DNA of 64,000 nucleotides, from positions 1-64,000 of the forward strand of contig JAFEEI010000016.1 of NCBI GenBank assembly GCA_018241205.1, given 5' to 3'. The stretch's first letter is position 1, and each line of letters begins with the position of its first letter. The translations under genes and the position numbers were made by a program. This document shows, piece after piece, positions 29,632 to 38,954 of this stretch. The stretch is from Pseudomonadota bacterium. Its GTDB lineage: Bacteria; Pseudomonadota; Gammaproteobacteria; Burkholderiales; Nitrosomonadaceae. The notes under the pieces are model-generated. The model was not told the DNA's origin, ran no database searches, and saw only the letters and a program-made list of their open reading frames with translations.

Positions 29632-31224
29632 TTAGTGTCCTCCGTGAGCAGTGGTGCCAAGGCTGAGATCTGCTGGCTGAATGTGCACGATGATATATTC
29701 ACCGGCTGATTCCTCGGTGATTTCGAATGCAACCTTTTGCCCGGGCTTTAATGAACGAAGTAACGCTGGATCAGAAACGCGGAAATCCATCGTCATTGCT
29801 GGCCATTGAAGACTAGCAATTGGGCCATGCGCAAGTGTGACCGTTGCATGCGCAAAATCCATAGCATTGATGGTTCCTTCACCACGATGAGTTTTTGACG
29901 GCGATGCCTTAACAAACGAGTCAGTTCCAGTTTCTTTTTTCTCGTCCGGTAGCTGATGGCCTCCGTGACCAAAGCCACTCAGAACCGCCTTGAGATTACT
30001 TTCCGCATCAATTAGGAAATTAGCTTTAACCACAACGGTTTCCCCAGCATTAATTCCCCCCAACACCTCAGCATAACCGTCGGCATGCATGCCCAGCTTT
30101 ACTGTACGCGGCTCAAATCGGCCTGCGCCGAGATCCACCAATACCACTCGGCGGGTGCCAGTATCCAGTACGGCTGAATCAGGTATTGCCAGTACCTTGT
30201 CTTTGCTATGAGATGAAGCGAACTCCACGCGCGCATACATGGCAGGTTTCAGCAGGCCATCGGGGTTGGGAAGCACAACACGCACGATAGCAGTACGCGT
30301 CTCCGGAGTTACTGTGGGATAAATGAAAGCGATTTCACCGTTGAATACTTTGTTTGGATAAGCTTCCACTCTGATTGTGGCCACCTGACCTTGATGCACC
30401 ATTCCAAGATCCTGTTCAAATACATCAGCTAGCACCCATACACTGGATAAATCAGCAATCTGATAAAGCACTTCTCCCGGCATAAAGCGTTGACCCATTA
30501 CAGCTTTCTTATCCAACACCACACCGTCAGCTTTAGAACGCAATGTCAAATACTGCCGCACTTCGCCGGTTTGCTGCAGGCGTTGTAACTCGGTTTCCGC
30601 AATATCCCAATTACGTAGTTTCTGCAATGCACTGGCAACCAATCGTTGCATGGAGGCCTGCACATCGGAATCGCTATCAGCGGTGGATTGCAATCCTCTT
30701 ATCGCAATCAAGTATTCTTGTTGTGCTGTAATCAAATCAGGACTGTATACATCCATTAACGCATCGCCTTTTTTCACTGCCTGACCCGTAGTGTTTACAT
30801 AGAGCTGCTGGATCCAACCCTCAAATTTGGTCACTAATGTGTATAATTTGCGTTCATCTGCCTGTATCGTTGCTACGGCCCTGATAGTGCGAGTCAGTTC
30901 ACGTAATGTTGCGGTTTCAGTCAGTACCCCTAGCGTTTGTATTTTTTCGGTACTTATTTTCACGATAGTTTGATCCGAAGGAGATTCTTCGCCTTCATAA
31001 ACCGGCAGATAATCCATTCCCATTGGATCTTTTTTGGGTACCGGGGAAGTATCTGGCAAACCCATTGGGTTGCGATAATATAAAATCTTTTTTTCGGTGC
31101 TCGTTGCTGCGGATAAAGCAACATCGGATGATCTTTGTGATTGCGTACTACCCCACCAATAACTTGCAAACAGTGCAGTTGTAATCGCAACTCCAACCAT
31201 AATTAGTTTAACGACGGATTTCAT
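29632..31224 (-). CDS. cusB: CusB-type adaptor fused to a C-terminal CusF domain
   Basis: The 530-residue membrane-fusion protein has an anchor helix and then a YHS-like heavy-metal-binding module (YYRNPMGLPDTSPVPKKDPMGMD). The lipoyl and hairpin adaptor core follows (VQASMQRLVASALQKLRNWDIAE) and then the barrel. After a linker of about 40 residues a CusF-like OB domain closes the protein: residues ~460-525 with HGPIASLQWPAMTMDF, holding the His, Trp and two Met of the Cu(I)/Ag(I) site. I prefer the ATG at 31224, preceded by GGAGA, to the one at 31236. It lies 13 bp or more after cusC. Confidence 0.93.
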   Translation of the reverse strand: MKSVVKLIMVGVAITTALFASYWWGSTQSQRSSDVALSAATSTEKKILYYRNPMGLPDTSPVPKKDPMGMDYLPVYEGEESPSDQTIVKISTEKIQTLGVLTETATLRELTRTIRAVATIQADERKLYTLVTKFEGWIQQLYVNTTGQAVKKGDALMDVYSPDLITAQQEYLIAIRGLQSTADSDSDVQASMQRLVASALQKLRNWDIAETELQRLQQTGEVRQYLTLRSKADGVVLDKKAVMGQRFMPGEVLYQIADLSSVWVLADVFEQDLGMVHQGQVATIRVEAYPNKVFNGEIAFIYPTVTPETRTAIVRVVLPNPDGLLKPAMYARVEFASSHSKDKVLAIPDSAVLDTGTRRVVLVDLGAGRFEPRTVKLGMHADGYAEVLGGINAGETVVVKANFLIDAESNLKAVLSGFGHGGHQLPDEKKETGTDSFVKASPSKTHRGEGTINAMDFAHATVTLAHGPIASLQWPAMTMDFRVSDPALLRSLKPGQKVAFEITEESAGEYIIVHIQPADLSLGTTAHGGH

Positions 31225-31248
31225 AGGAATCTCCATAATCGATAACAG

Positions 31249-32595
31249 TTAATGCTGCTTCTTGCCAGCCAGTAAATCAATCTCCGCCACTGCTTTGTTG
31301 TAATTCGCCATCGCGGTAATGAGATTGGCCTCAAAATCAAATACTGTCATCTGATTATCGAGCAATGTCAGAAAATCAACCCGGTTCACCTGATAAGCAG
31401 CCAATGCGGATTCAACCGTCAATTTCGCTTGTGGCAAAATGACGGTTTGATAGAGCTTGACCGATTTCAGGCTTTGCTCGGCGATGGCGATTTGCTGACG
31501 CAGTCTTGCCGTAACTTCATTACTTTGCGCTTGATACAGACTGACTGTTTGATCACGCATTGCCTGTGATTCCATGATGCGAGGCTCAATTTTATTGCCG
31601 CGCCATACCGGCAGATTAACCGCCACAGTCATACTGACCATGTCGTCGCGTCTCGTACCGTCCATCATGTTGTCTCGCTGACCATACGAAAGTCGCACGT
31701 CAAAATCCGGATAGTAGGCCCTACGTGCCAAATCAACAGATTTCTCATTACGTGCAATCAGGCTTTGCAATGCAAGCAATTGCGGGCGTTGCGTTAGAGC
31801 TTCTTGTTGTAATGCCTCCAAATTCAAAGGCACTTCTTGAATTTGTAGTGGTACCGGAACCGGAATCTCGCCTTTCATGTTGCGTCCCAGAGTGCGAATC
31901 AGTTCCGCTTCCAACACTGGCTGTTCGCGCGCCAATCCCAACAATCTGTCCAGCATTCTCGATACTTGTGTTTGTGCTTTCAGCACATCCGCCTGACTGC
32001 CTTGTCCAACTTGGTAGCGTTCTTCAGCAATGCGCAGAAAACGTTCGAGTGTTTGTTTATTTTTTTCAACCAATTTGATCATTTCCAGCGTAAGCCCGAG
32101 ATCAAAGTAAGCTGTTTTAAGATCGTGCACAACGCGATTAACCGTTTCATGATAGCCCTGTTCAATGGCTTCGGCATCCTTGGCGGCAACATCTTTACGC
32201 AAACCTCGCTTTCCCGGAAAAGGCAGCCGCTGAGATAGACCGATCATTTTCATGGTCATATCCTCGCGGTTGAATGGTGAAGATGCCAACGGTGCATTGA
32301 TCACACCAGCCTCAAGCATGGGATCATCCAAAGCTTCCGCTGGCGATACTCTCTGCTGAGCGGCTTCACGTTCTTGATACGCAGCCTGAATCTCCGGATT
32401 ATTTTCCAGTGCTTCTGCAATCAAACTCGGGAGCAGCGTCACGTTGTGGGAGTGGGATGCTGCTAAGGTTTTCTGCGGAATAGACTGTGCAAAAATTGCT
32501 GTGCCAGCCTTGTTTAAACTATCTTCCTTCCCCTGAACATTTGCCGGAAGTGCGGTAACAGCAAGCACTACCGCAACAATTCTGCCGGTAATCAC
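31249..32595 (-). CDS. cusC: CusC-like outer-membrane efflux channel (TolC family)
   Basis: The 448-residue OEP-family protein has a signal peptide (residues ~1-22, VTALPANVQG) and two repeat units: SLIAEALENNPEIQAAYQER in the first, and ALAAYQVNRVDFLTLLDNQM closing the second. The GLSQRLPFPGKRGLR block is typical of channels of Cu/Ag efflux systems. It forms the outer-membrane exit of the Cus pump. Its ATG overlaps the upstream CusF stop by four bases. Length is normal. Confidence 0.9.
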   Translation of the reverse strand: MITGRIVAVVLAVTALPANVQGKEDSLNKAGTAIFAQSIPQKTLAASHSHNVTLLPSLIAEALENNPEIQAAYQEREAAQQRVSPAEALDDPMLEAGVINAPLASSPFNREDMTMKMIGLSQRLPFPGKRGLRKDVAAKDAEAIEQGYHETVNRVVHDLKTAYFDLGLTLEMIKLVEKNKQTLERFLRIAEERYQVGQGSQADVLKAQTQVSRMLDRLLGLAREQPVLEAELIRTLGRNMKGEIPVPVPLQIQEVPLNLEALQQEALTQRPQLLALQSLIARNEKSVDLARRAYYPDFDVRLSYGQRDNMMDGTRRDDMVSMTVAVNLPVWRGNKIEPRIMESQAMRDQTVSLYQAQSNEVTARLRQQIAIAEQSLKSVKLYQTVILPQAKLTVESALAAYQVNRVDFLTLLDNQMTVFDFEANLITAMANYNKAVAEIDLLAGKKQH

Positions 32596-33014
32596 TGCGA
32601 ACTCCTAATGGAACTTTGCTTACTCAATTTTACGATGACGTAATCAGAAGCTTCTTTTTGAAGTAAGAATTCAACGGCATCTCCTTCTTTAATTTTGTTA
32701 ATCAATGAACGTTCTTTCAGGCGAAAGGACATAGTCATTCTTGGCCAATTTAGTGCAGCGATCGGATCGTGATTTATTTTTATTGTGGCGTTGGTTTGAT
32801 CGACCTGCAGCACCATACCCCTTGCAGAAATGAGATTGGAAGAAACAGGTGATTCTTTATTGGATATTTGTTCCGAGCTGTAGTGTGTGTGATCAGTAGC
32901 GTCGGATGCTGAATTAATTGGACTTGATTGCGTGATCCGATCTGCAAGTGACAGAGCAGACATACAGGCAAGGATTAACGACAGTAGTAATTTAAAAGAA
33001 AATGAAAGGGACAT
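32592..33014 (-). CDS. cusF: CusF-like periplasmic Cu/Ag chaperone
   Basis: The 140-residue product has a signal segment (LLLSLILACMSALSLADRI), a low-complexity linker and one CusF OB domain at the C-terminus. The metal site is intact: His in INHDPIAALNW, Trp in the same block, and Met-x-Met in PRMTMSF. CusF hands Cu(I) or Ag(I) to CusB. It heads the six-gene reverse-strand operon CusF-CusC-CusB-CusA-methyltransferase-P2 ATPase, overlapping cusC by four bases. A second CusF domain is fused to CusB downstream. Confidence 0.9.
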   Translation of the reverse strand: MSLSFSFKLLLSLILACMSALSLADRITQSSPINSASDATDHTHYSSEQISNKESPVSSNLISARGMVLQVDQTNATIKINHDPIAALNWPRMTMSFRLKERSLINKIKEGDAVEFLLQKEASDYVIVKLSKQSSIRSSQ

Positions 33015-33166
33015 ACTAACCTCCTAACTGTTGTATCACCAAAACTTATCAGTCTAGTGATAGACAAAATGGCAATAGCTTGCGCATTGCAAAATCTTAC
33101 GTAGCAATTACTTAAACGCAGGATTAATCTGAATTGAGATTTTTTGCCTGGATTACAGGCGGATTT

Positions 33167-33550
33167 TTAAAGGGAGTTAGCTAGCGGAGGATGTTGCGGC
33201 TGTTCGGGTACAAATGAAATAAAACTTGGATTCAATGAAGTAATAGCGGAAGTGTCGTTAGTTTGCATAACAGCAGTATAGCCAGACAGGATCGGCGTAT
33301 TACTGTATGCGTTACAAGAAGAGGTATCATCGCACGGCAGACTTGCTAACAAATGATCGGTTGTATTATCTGCTGTTTGCTTATGACAAGCATCATGATG
33401 ATGGCTGTCGATCATTGCCGTTGATTTGCCATAATCACTGTTGAAACTTTTTTCCTGTACACAAACTGATAAAACAGCAGCTACTACGGCTTGCAATGGC
33501 AGCCATAGCATAAAAAAAACCAATAGCCATTTACATATAGATAACTTCAT
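33167..33550 (-). CDS. Small exported Cys/His-rich protein, CzcI/DUF2946-like
   Basis: The 127-residue product starts with a hydrophobic signal (WLLVFFMLWLPLQAVVAAVLSVC), continues DSHHHDACHK and then LPCDDTSSCNAY, and ends PEQPQHPPLANSL. WLPLQ...AAV in the leader, an HHHxxC patch and paired cysteines are the usual features of small proteins placed ahead of metal RND operons. It precedes CusF by 152 bp on the same strand and could share its promoter. It may bind metal in the periplasm. The family call is moderate. Confidence 0.6.
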   Translation of the reverse strand: MKLSICKWLLVFFMLWLPLQAVVAAVLSVCVQEKSFNSDYGKSTAMIDSHHHDACHKQTADNTTDHLLASLPCDDTSSCNAYSNTPILSGYTAVMQTNDTSAITSLNPSFISFVPEQPQHPPLANSL

Positions 33551-33616
33551 CTTTCTATTATAAGCAGCTTCTAAGATTTTTGCTCAAAAAATAGATTCTA
33601 TTTCATAGAGCAAATA

Positions 33617-33973
33617 TTATTTAATCTCCACAGTCATTTTGCGATGGGAATCGGCCATATCCATATTTGCTTTTGCAGCTTGCTCATAAGTACGGATTAA
33701 ACCCTGGCACATTGATTCCATATCTAGGCCTTGTCTCCCGTAGTATTGGCTTTCTGCTTGATATTGCTTTAACATTTTTTGATGCTCATCCACTTTTGCT
33801 TGCATTTCTTTTGCAGTATCTTCATAGTGTTTAGCAAGTGCATTATGGTCAGTAGGAGTTTTTGCATTCTGAATAGCCTGAGTCATATCCATTGGGTGTG
33901 GATTCATTTGTGCACATGAAGCTAATAAACTTAATAAACCAACAGCAATTAAAATTAAGATTTTGTTTTTCAC
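33617..33973 (-). CDS. Met/His-rich coiled-coil lipoprotein, copy 3
   Basis: The 118-residue product has a lipobox (LASC) followed by AQMNPHPMDMTQAIQNAK. The helical core is HYEDTAKEMQAKVDEHQKML, then QYYGRQG, DMESMCQGLI and MADSHRKMTVEIK. It is the most regular copy and closest to the remnant at 3013 (YYGRQGIDME). Invariant across copies are the MxMT motif, H-x-ED, EH-K and the Cys after DME. It heads the reverse-strand metal block next to the Cus operon, 67 bp upstream of the CzcI-like gene. Confidence 0.78.
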   Translation of the reverse strand: MKNKILILIAVGLLSLLASCAQMNPHPMDMTQAIQNAKTPTDHNALAKHYEDTAKEMQAKVDEHQKMLKQYQAESQYYGRQGLDMESMCQGLIRTYEQAAKANMDMADSHRKMTVEIK

Positions 33974-34383
33974 AATATTTCTCCATAATAAAAATTAATA
34001 TAGCCCAACAAAACCATAATACTACTATAGTTATAGATCTTTGCACGACAAAAAGTAAGACAAGTTAATGAATGATCTAATTTAGGTAGATTCAAGGATG
34101 AAGTGGAATTTTATTATGAGCTTTTCAGATTTTGATATCGCCCACCGCACGCGTAAAGATCTCATATCGTAATACCTAATTTATAACCTCAAGCTTTAGT
34201 TATTTCTCTGCTTTTTATACTCCCATTATATTCATTCTAAAGGATTCTCTGTACATTCATAACGATCAATTCTTTTATCAGTTCTTTAATTAAGGCATAA
34301 GTATTTAACATTACCTGTGCCTAACATAAGCTTGTTATTTGCAGCCTTTTCCACGGAATTTGTGGATAACGCATAGAACTGAC
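33974..34383. other. Gap between the metal island and the trb block
   Basis: About 410 AT-rich bases hold the promoter of the lipoprotein at 33617. No gene is visible. TCCAC and GTGGA (34350-34366) form a short inverted repeat just after the end of the trb operon, without a T-tract. This is the boundary between resistance cargo and transfer functions. Confidence 0.5.
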
Positions 34384-34842
34384 TTAATCCAGATAAGCGT
34401 CAGGTATTTTATTGATTTCCTTGATAAAGCGATTTTCTAGCCAGTCAGCCCATTTATCAGCTTTCACAATCAAATCAGCACGGTACTTTGCATTATATTT
34501 TGGAGTGCGCGAATGATAATTGGCCGCTTTTGTCCAGATGTCGCCTTTATCATTTTTGATATGTAACCGCACACGCCATGCGGCCAGATCATAGGCATAA
34601 CAACCCTTATTTGCTACATGATCAGGCGTAATGCCATATTTCGATAAATCTTGAAGAAATAAAGTATTAAACTGCATCGAGCCAACATCGTGAGTACCGT
34701 TACTGTTACTCACCCACTGACCCGGTTTGCCGCCCTCTTTTTCGGCTATCGCCAGCAAGATATTGGCGGGTATTTCATACTTAATGGCTGCTGTAATTGA
34801 GCACACCACTCTTTCTTGCAGATCCGAAGGCAAATCCATCAT
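34384..34842 (-). CDS. trbN: TrbN/VirB1-like lytic transglycosylase
   Basis: The 152-residue SLT-fold enzyme has the catalytic Glu in LLAIAEKEGG (residue ~33), followed by the DVGSMQFN block and AANYHSRTP typical of VirB1/TrbN proteins. It opens peptidoglycan for assembly of the conjugation channel. It is the last gene of the trb operon, 28 bp after trbL, as in RP4 where trbN follows trbL-trbM; trbM is missing here. There is no obvious signal peptide in the annotated frame, which is unusual for a periplasmic enzyme. Confidence 0.82.
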   Translation of the reverse strand: MMDLPSDLQERVVCSITAAIKYEIPANILLAIAEKEGGKPGQWVSNSNGTHDVGSMQFNTLFLQDLSKYGITPDHVANKGCYAYDLAAWRVRLHIKNDKGDIWTKAANYHSRTPKYNAKYRADLIVKADKWADWLENRFIKEINKIPDAYLD

Positions 34843-34870
34843 CGAGCGAATCGCTTAAATGCCTTATTCA

Positions 34871-35959
34871 TTATTTACCCCTTCCTTGCGAAATATTGTT
34901 CATACCCGCAGATTCCTGGGCCTGGCCTTTCTCAATGGCACTGCGCAAAGCATCCGTTCCTTCACTCCTTGATGCTGTCAGCCGACCGGCTGCCAGTGTC
35001 CCACCATATGACGCAACGGCTGCTGCTGTACCTGCCGCTGCCATAAAACCACCGGCGCCATAACTGCCAATTCCGACAGTCGAACCTATGCTACTACCCG
35101 TTATAATGCCAGCCAGCAACAGCGGCAATCTGGAAATCAACACAAAAAATGCAATCGTAAAAATCAGCATAACCGCCAGTTCTTCATAATTCAGAACGTT
35201 TTTACCCATTTTGGCGTAAAAACTGGATAACAGATCACTGCCAATACCAACGATCAGGAGCATCACAAATAGCTGGATACCAACACCCAGAACTGTTTTA
35301 AAGTAGTTTATGGCGATGTCGGATGTCCAGCGTGCGCCGCCAAATCCCAAAAAGAAGATACCAGCATACAACAGTACCCAGGAGGAAATTAGCAAGAGCA
35401 GCATGTTGACTGCAATGACAGCGATTACGATCAAGATGATTAAAGATATAATGATTGCAATCAAACTGTCTATTGGTTGCATCAATGTGAGGTTACTCGT
35501 CGCCTGATTCCAGATTAAAACACCTGTATTCATAATACTGGAATAACTTGTGTTGCCAGGTAAGCCTGCCGCGCTATTACCTAATTGTTGCATCGAAGCT
35601 ATAATGGTACCCGCAATATTGTGGCCTGATACTGCGTTGGTCAGTAGCCAAAAGTAAAACCCTGTAAAGATAATAAAACGTGTGAATTCAGCAAAGAAAT
35701 CTCCTATGTCGGCTTTACGCAGCAGCATCATGCCGAACGTCCAAACCATTGAAATCAGCACCAACGTCCAGAACAAACGCTCAGCAGCAGACTGTATGAT
35801 GTTTTGCCAGGATTTTACTTTTCCAGCAAACATACTGGTCACCTGGTCCAGCACACTCAGATTAGTCGCTGGGTCAATATAGGCCAGTTCAGCAGATGCC
35901 TCACCGAAAAGAAACAATAGAAGCAACAAGGCCATGAAAATGAATTGTATTTTATACAT
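34871..35959 (-). CDS. trbL: TrbL/VirB6 inner-membrane channel protein
   Basis: The 362-residue product has a signal-like first helix (MYKIQFIFMALLLLLFLFGEASA), six to seven further membrane spans and a Gly/Ala-rich tail (SSIGSTVGIGSYGAGGFMAA) as in TrbL. It forms part of the inner-membrane pore of the mating channel. I set the start at 35959, preceded by GGAA; the frame is open to 35998. It follows the small lipoprotein gene by 55 bp. Confidence 0.88.
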   Translation of the reverse strand: MYKIQFIFMALLLLLFLFGEASAELAYIDPATNLSVLDQVTSMFAGKVKSWQNIIQSAAERLFWTLVLISMVWTFGMMLLRKADIGDFFAEFTRFIIFTGFYFWLLTNAVSGHNIAGTIIASMQQLGNSAAGLPGNTSYSSIMNTGVLIWNQATSNLTLMQPIDSLIAIIISLIILIVIAVIAVNMLLLLISSWVLLYAGIFFLGFGGARWTSDIAINYFKTVLGVGIQLFVMLLIVGIGSDLLSSFYAKMGKNVLNYEELAVMLIFTIAFFVLISRLPLLLAGIITGSSIGSTVGIGSYGAGGFMAAAGTAAAVASYGGTLAAGRLTASRSEGTDALRSAIEKGQAQESAGMNNISQGRGK

Positions 35960-36014
35960 CTTATTTATTCCATTGATTGTCTTTCGCATGAGAATCACTT
36001 AAACCCACATTCAA

Positions 36015-36206
36015 TTATTTAGTTGCCTTTCTAGCATTATCGGGATCAGATGCATCCCAGACTATTCCAGGCGGCATTTCACTTAATTCTTTCTTAGGCT
36101 CCTTCAATTCAAGCTTGCCATCGCCATCCTTGTAACACCCCGATAACAGTAACAAAGACAATGAACAGATAATTGCAATAATCAAATGACTTTTTTTCAT
36201 CGGCAC
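36015..36206 (-). CDS. trbK: Small lipoprotein at the trbK position
   Basis: The 63-residue product has a lipobox (LLSGC at residues ~20-24) and a short charged mature part with EPKKELSEMPPGIVW. In RP4 the gene between trbJ and trbL is trbK, the entry-exclusion lipoprotein, of similar size. Position, size and lipobox support the same assignment; the sequence alone is too short to prove it. It lies 17 bp after trbJ. Confidence 0.6.
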   Translation of the reverse strand: MPMKKSHLIIAIICSLSLLLLSGCYKDGDGKLELKEPKKELSEMPPGIVWDASDPDNARKATK

Positions 36207-36223
36207 CTCCTTGTATTAGCGTT

Positions 36224-37030
36224 TCAAAAGGCATCTCTGACAGACCAGTTTCTACCAACTGGCAGTATTTCAGGACTCAATCGCTTTGTTGCCGCCTCAC
36301 GCGCAGCCTGTTGCATGGCTTTTTGATCTACCTCGGCCTGACTTTGCGTATTGGCAGCATTATGTTGGGCAATCAGCATCTGGCGCATTTGCAGCAATTG
36401 GTTTGCCTGGTACGCAGCCAATTGATTGGCATATTGCAATGCTTCCATTTGTCCTTGCGCTGACTCGGTTCTTTGTTGTAAGACTTGCAGGTGAGCGGCA
36501 TCCACTGGAATCTGGTTCTGATGTTCGCTCAAACCGCGCAAGAGCGAATCATTGGCATTTTTTTGTGCGTCGGTGCTGGTATTTTGTCCGTCCTGCAACA
36601 GTTTCCAGGCGGAATCGTTGCATTTTTCCTGCAAATTAAAGCAAGGCGAGCCTCGATAATATTCAACATTGCGAAACCGCTGCATATAACCATCCAGCCC
36701 TCCATACTGTTGCTCATAATAGCGTATGGTATTGGTCAGATAGAGCAACCGGTTCATCGTATATTGCGCTTGCGCCCAGACATAGGCTGGTGGCGCCAGC
36801 GTGTTGCGGATCATGTTTTCATATTGCTGCAATTGCGTCTGATACTGCTCGATCTGCTTCAGTGTCTGCGCCACATTCTCAATAGCAGTCGTAGTGGTTT
36901 GTTTGATATTCGCCATATCAATGACAGCAAGACCACCTGCTTTGATAACTGATGAATAACCGGCATTACCCAGAATGATCAGGATTACTATCAACTGGGA
37001 GGCTATATTTTTACTGTTTGTCATGTTCAA
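36224..37030 (-). CDS. trbJ: TrbJ/VirB5-like transfer protein
   Basis: The 268-residue exported protein has a signal (residues ~1-31, ending IKAG) and the TrbJ layout. A long coiled-coil (NVAQTLKQIEQYQTQLQQYE) is followed by two cysteines (PCFNLQEKC) and a helical Gln-rich C-terminus (NQLLQMRQMLIAQHNAANTQ). It is a minor pilus or adhesion-type component of the mating channel. It is 12 bp after trbI. Confidence 0.9.
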   Translation of the reverse strand: MNMTNSKNIASQLIVILIILGNAGYSSVIKAGGLAVIDMANIKQTTTTAIENVAQTLKQIEQYQTQLQQYENMIRNTLAPPAYVWAQAQYTMNRLLYLTNTIRYYEQQYGGLDGYMQRFRNVEYYRGSPCFNLQEKCNDSAWKLLQDGQNTSTDAQKNANDSLLRGLSEHQNQIPVDAAHLQVLQQRTESAQGQMEALQYANQLAAYQANQLLQMRQMLIAQHNAANTQSQAEVDQKAMQQAAREAATKRLSPEILPVGRNWSVRDAF

Positions 37031-37042
37031 ACACTCCTTGCA

Positions 37043-38452
37043 TTAATAATCAAATGATTGATACGGTTTAGAAAACTTCATATCTTTGGTCACAATGATG
37101 TTAAAGCGATACCCTGGCCTGATTTCAAGGGTAGGTGATATATTCAGGTTTTTGCGAATGAGATTGGCTGTCACCAATCCCAATTGCTGACCGAGCGATT
37201 GACTCATGATGCTGCCCGCATTTTGCCGCCCGAACGCACCACCTGCATCACGTTGACTGTATGTGGCACCGGCCACAATCGCCGACATGATCAGGGCTGA
37301 TCCGAAGATACGCAGGTAATGGTTATTGACCAAATCCTTAAACCCAGCATAACCCACCCCGTCAGCACCCGGCATGGCACCAATATCCATGGTCTTGCCA
37401 TCCGGAAAGATAATGCGCTGCCAAGCCACCAGCACACGCGCCTGACCGAATTCCACTTCGCTGGAATACGTGCCTACCAATCTGGATCCTTGCGGAATCA
37501 AACGCCATTTGCCTATCGGGGAATCATAAATATGTTGGCTTACCTGTGCCATGATCTGACCTGGCAGGCTGGAATTAATACCGGATATCAGAGTTGCCGG
37601 TATCACAAACCCGGTTTGCAGGACATAAGGCGATGCGGGCTTTTGCACTTCGTTATTCAATTTCCAGCGTTCCTCGCCACTCGCTGAATCAAAACGCGAA
37701 TAATCCTTATCCCGTGTACCGGTCTCGTCATCCAGCAATCGAGGAGCGCCATCATCCATGAATTCATTACCGCTGCGCGCTCCCATTCCTCCGGCTACAC
37801 TCGATCCCCCATCCTGCCGCAATTGCGCCAGGCGCGCATGATAGGCAGCCGTAGGATCTTCGCGCAGGTTTGCATCAATCTGTTGACGCACCGATGCCAA
37901 TTTAGCCAACATTTCCTCGCGTGTTTTGGGCGCGCCAACATTGGTTAAATCCGGCGAGGATCCGGTACTTCTAGGTGCAATCACATTCACATTGGTTTTG
38001 GCCTTGATCGCTTCTTCCAGTTGTTGGCGTTTCAGCATCCGAATATGGGCAATATCAGCGTGAAGCGATGGATCGACAGTATCCATAGAGGGCGGCAGAG
38101 GCGGCCGATCCAGATCCGCTGGCCGTTCAATAATAATTCCCTGTAGGGATGCTTTTTCGGTTAAATCAGGAGTTTTAGTCTGAGTTTTGGGTTCGATAAT
38201 GCCGCCGATATAGTCTTTGGCAATCAGTGAGGCAAAAGAATTGCTCGAGTGAGTGTCATGATTACCATCAAAATCGTATTGACCGCGTTCAGCTGCGCGA
38301 TTCATGGCGACGATCATCATAAGTAACATGAATACCAGCATGATCGCACCAAAGATAATAATCGGAAGATTATTGACGCGCCGCACTCCCACGTTTTTGG
38401 TAACCACATCCGGGGATGAATCAGGCGACAGGAGTTTTGAATTGGTTGACAT
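37043..38452 (-). CDS. trbI: TrbI/VirB10 channel-spanning protein
   Basis: The 469-residue protein has one N-terminal membrane span (LPIIIFGAIMLVFMLLMMIV), a Pro-rich periplasmic linker and the conserved VirB10 C-terminal domain: LQTGFVIPATLISGINSSLPG, then IPQGSRLVGTYSS and PGADGVGYAGF. It spans from inner to outer membrane and gates the channel. It is 13 bp after trbH in the RP4 order. Confidence 0.95.
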   Translation of the reverse strand: MSTNSKLLSPDSSPDVVTKNVGVRRVNNLPIIIFGAIMLVFMLLMMIVAMNRAAERGQYDFDGNHDTHSSNSFASLIAKDYIGGIIEPKTQTKTPDLTEKASLQGIIIERPADLDRPPLPPSMDTVDPSLHADIAHIRMLKRQQLEEAIKAKTNVNVIAPRSTGSSPDLTNVGAPKTREEMLAKLASVRQQIDANLREDPTAAYHARLAQLRQDGGSSVAGGMGARSGNEFMDDGAPRLLDDETGTRDKDYSRFDSASGEERWKLNNEVQKPASPYVLQTGFVIPATLISGINSSLPGQIMAQVSQHIYDSPIGKWRLIPQGSRLVGTYSSEVEFGQARVLVAWQRIIFPDGKTMDIGAMPGADGVGYAGFKDLVNNHYLRIFGSALIMSAIVAGATYSQRDAGGAFGRQNAGSIMSQSLGQQLGLVTANLIRKNLNISPTLEIRPGYRFNIIVTKDMKFSKPYQSFDY

Positions 38453-38465
38453 CGCCCTTACCTCC

Positions 38466-38954
38466 TTATTCTTTTCTTACCCAAAGACCGGCAGGATTGA
38501 TACTGTCTGCCTGTACACTGAATGCGCGCGTTAAGCGCATATCGTCAATCATGAGTTTGACATGATACAAATCACCCGATTGATCAACAACGTAACTCAA
38601 TGGCAACCCTTTTTGTGGTTCAGTATCAGGTTGATTCGGCGCAGCAAAGATTTGCTGCTGAATTGATTGCTGAGTCGCTTCCTGAACCGCGAACCCTTCA
38701 AGACGCAGGTTTTCGATCAAGGCATGACCAAACGGATCACTAACCACATGGCGCAAATTAAACTGCGTATTGGCCGCCGGGTACAGCCGCACTATTTGGG
38801 CCGTCACATCATCAGCCATGACTTTGCTGTATGTAGTTGAAGGGTTTTGAATAAAATTGCCATACGGTTGGCTTACACAACCATCCAATAGCAATAGAAC
38901 CAGCACGAGAATAAAAACAGCGTTGGATGCGGTGATCATTTTATTCATCATCAA
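38466..38954 (-). CDS. trbH: TrbH lipoprotein
   Basis: The 162-residue product has a lipoprotein signal (lipobox LLDGC) and the TrbH pattern NFIQNPSTTYSKVMADDVTAQ, ending LTRAFSVQADSINPAGLWVRKE. It acts like VirB7 in stabilising the outer-membrane core with TrbG and TrbI. Its start overlaps the trbG stop by four bases. Several Met codons lie at the start; the exact one is uncertain by a few residues. Confidence 0.85.
   Translation of the reverse strand: MMMNKMITASNAVFILVLVLLLLDGCVSQPYGNFIQNPSTTYSKVMADDVTAQIVRLYPAANTQFNLRHVVSDPFGHALIENLRLEGFAVQEATQQSIQQQIFAAPNQPDTEPQKGLPLSYVVDQSGDLYHVKLMIDDMRLTRAFSVQADSINPAGLWVRKE

Noticed and set aside
26044..29709. Forward-strand frames opposite the methyltransferase and cusA genes
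   Set aside because: These are shadows of strongly conserved reverse-strand genes.
36485..36952. A 155-codon forward frame opposite trbJ
   Set aside because: It is antisense to a clear TrbJ in full operon context.
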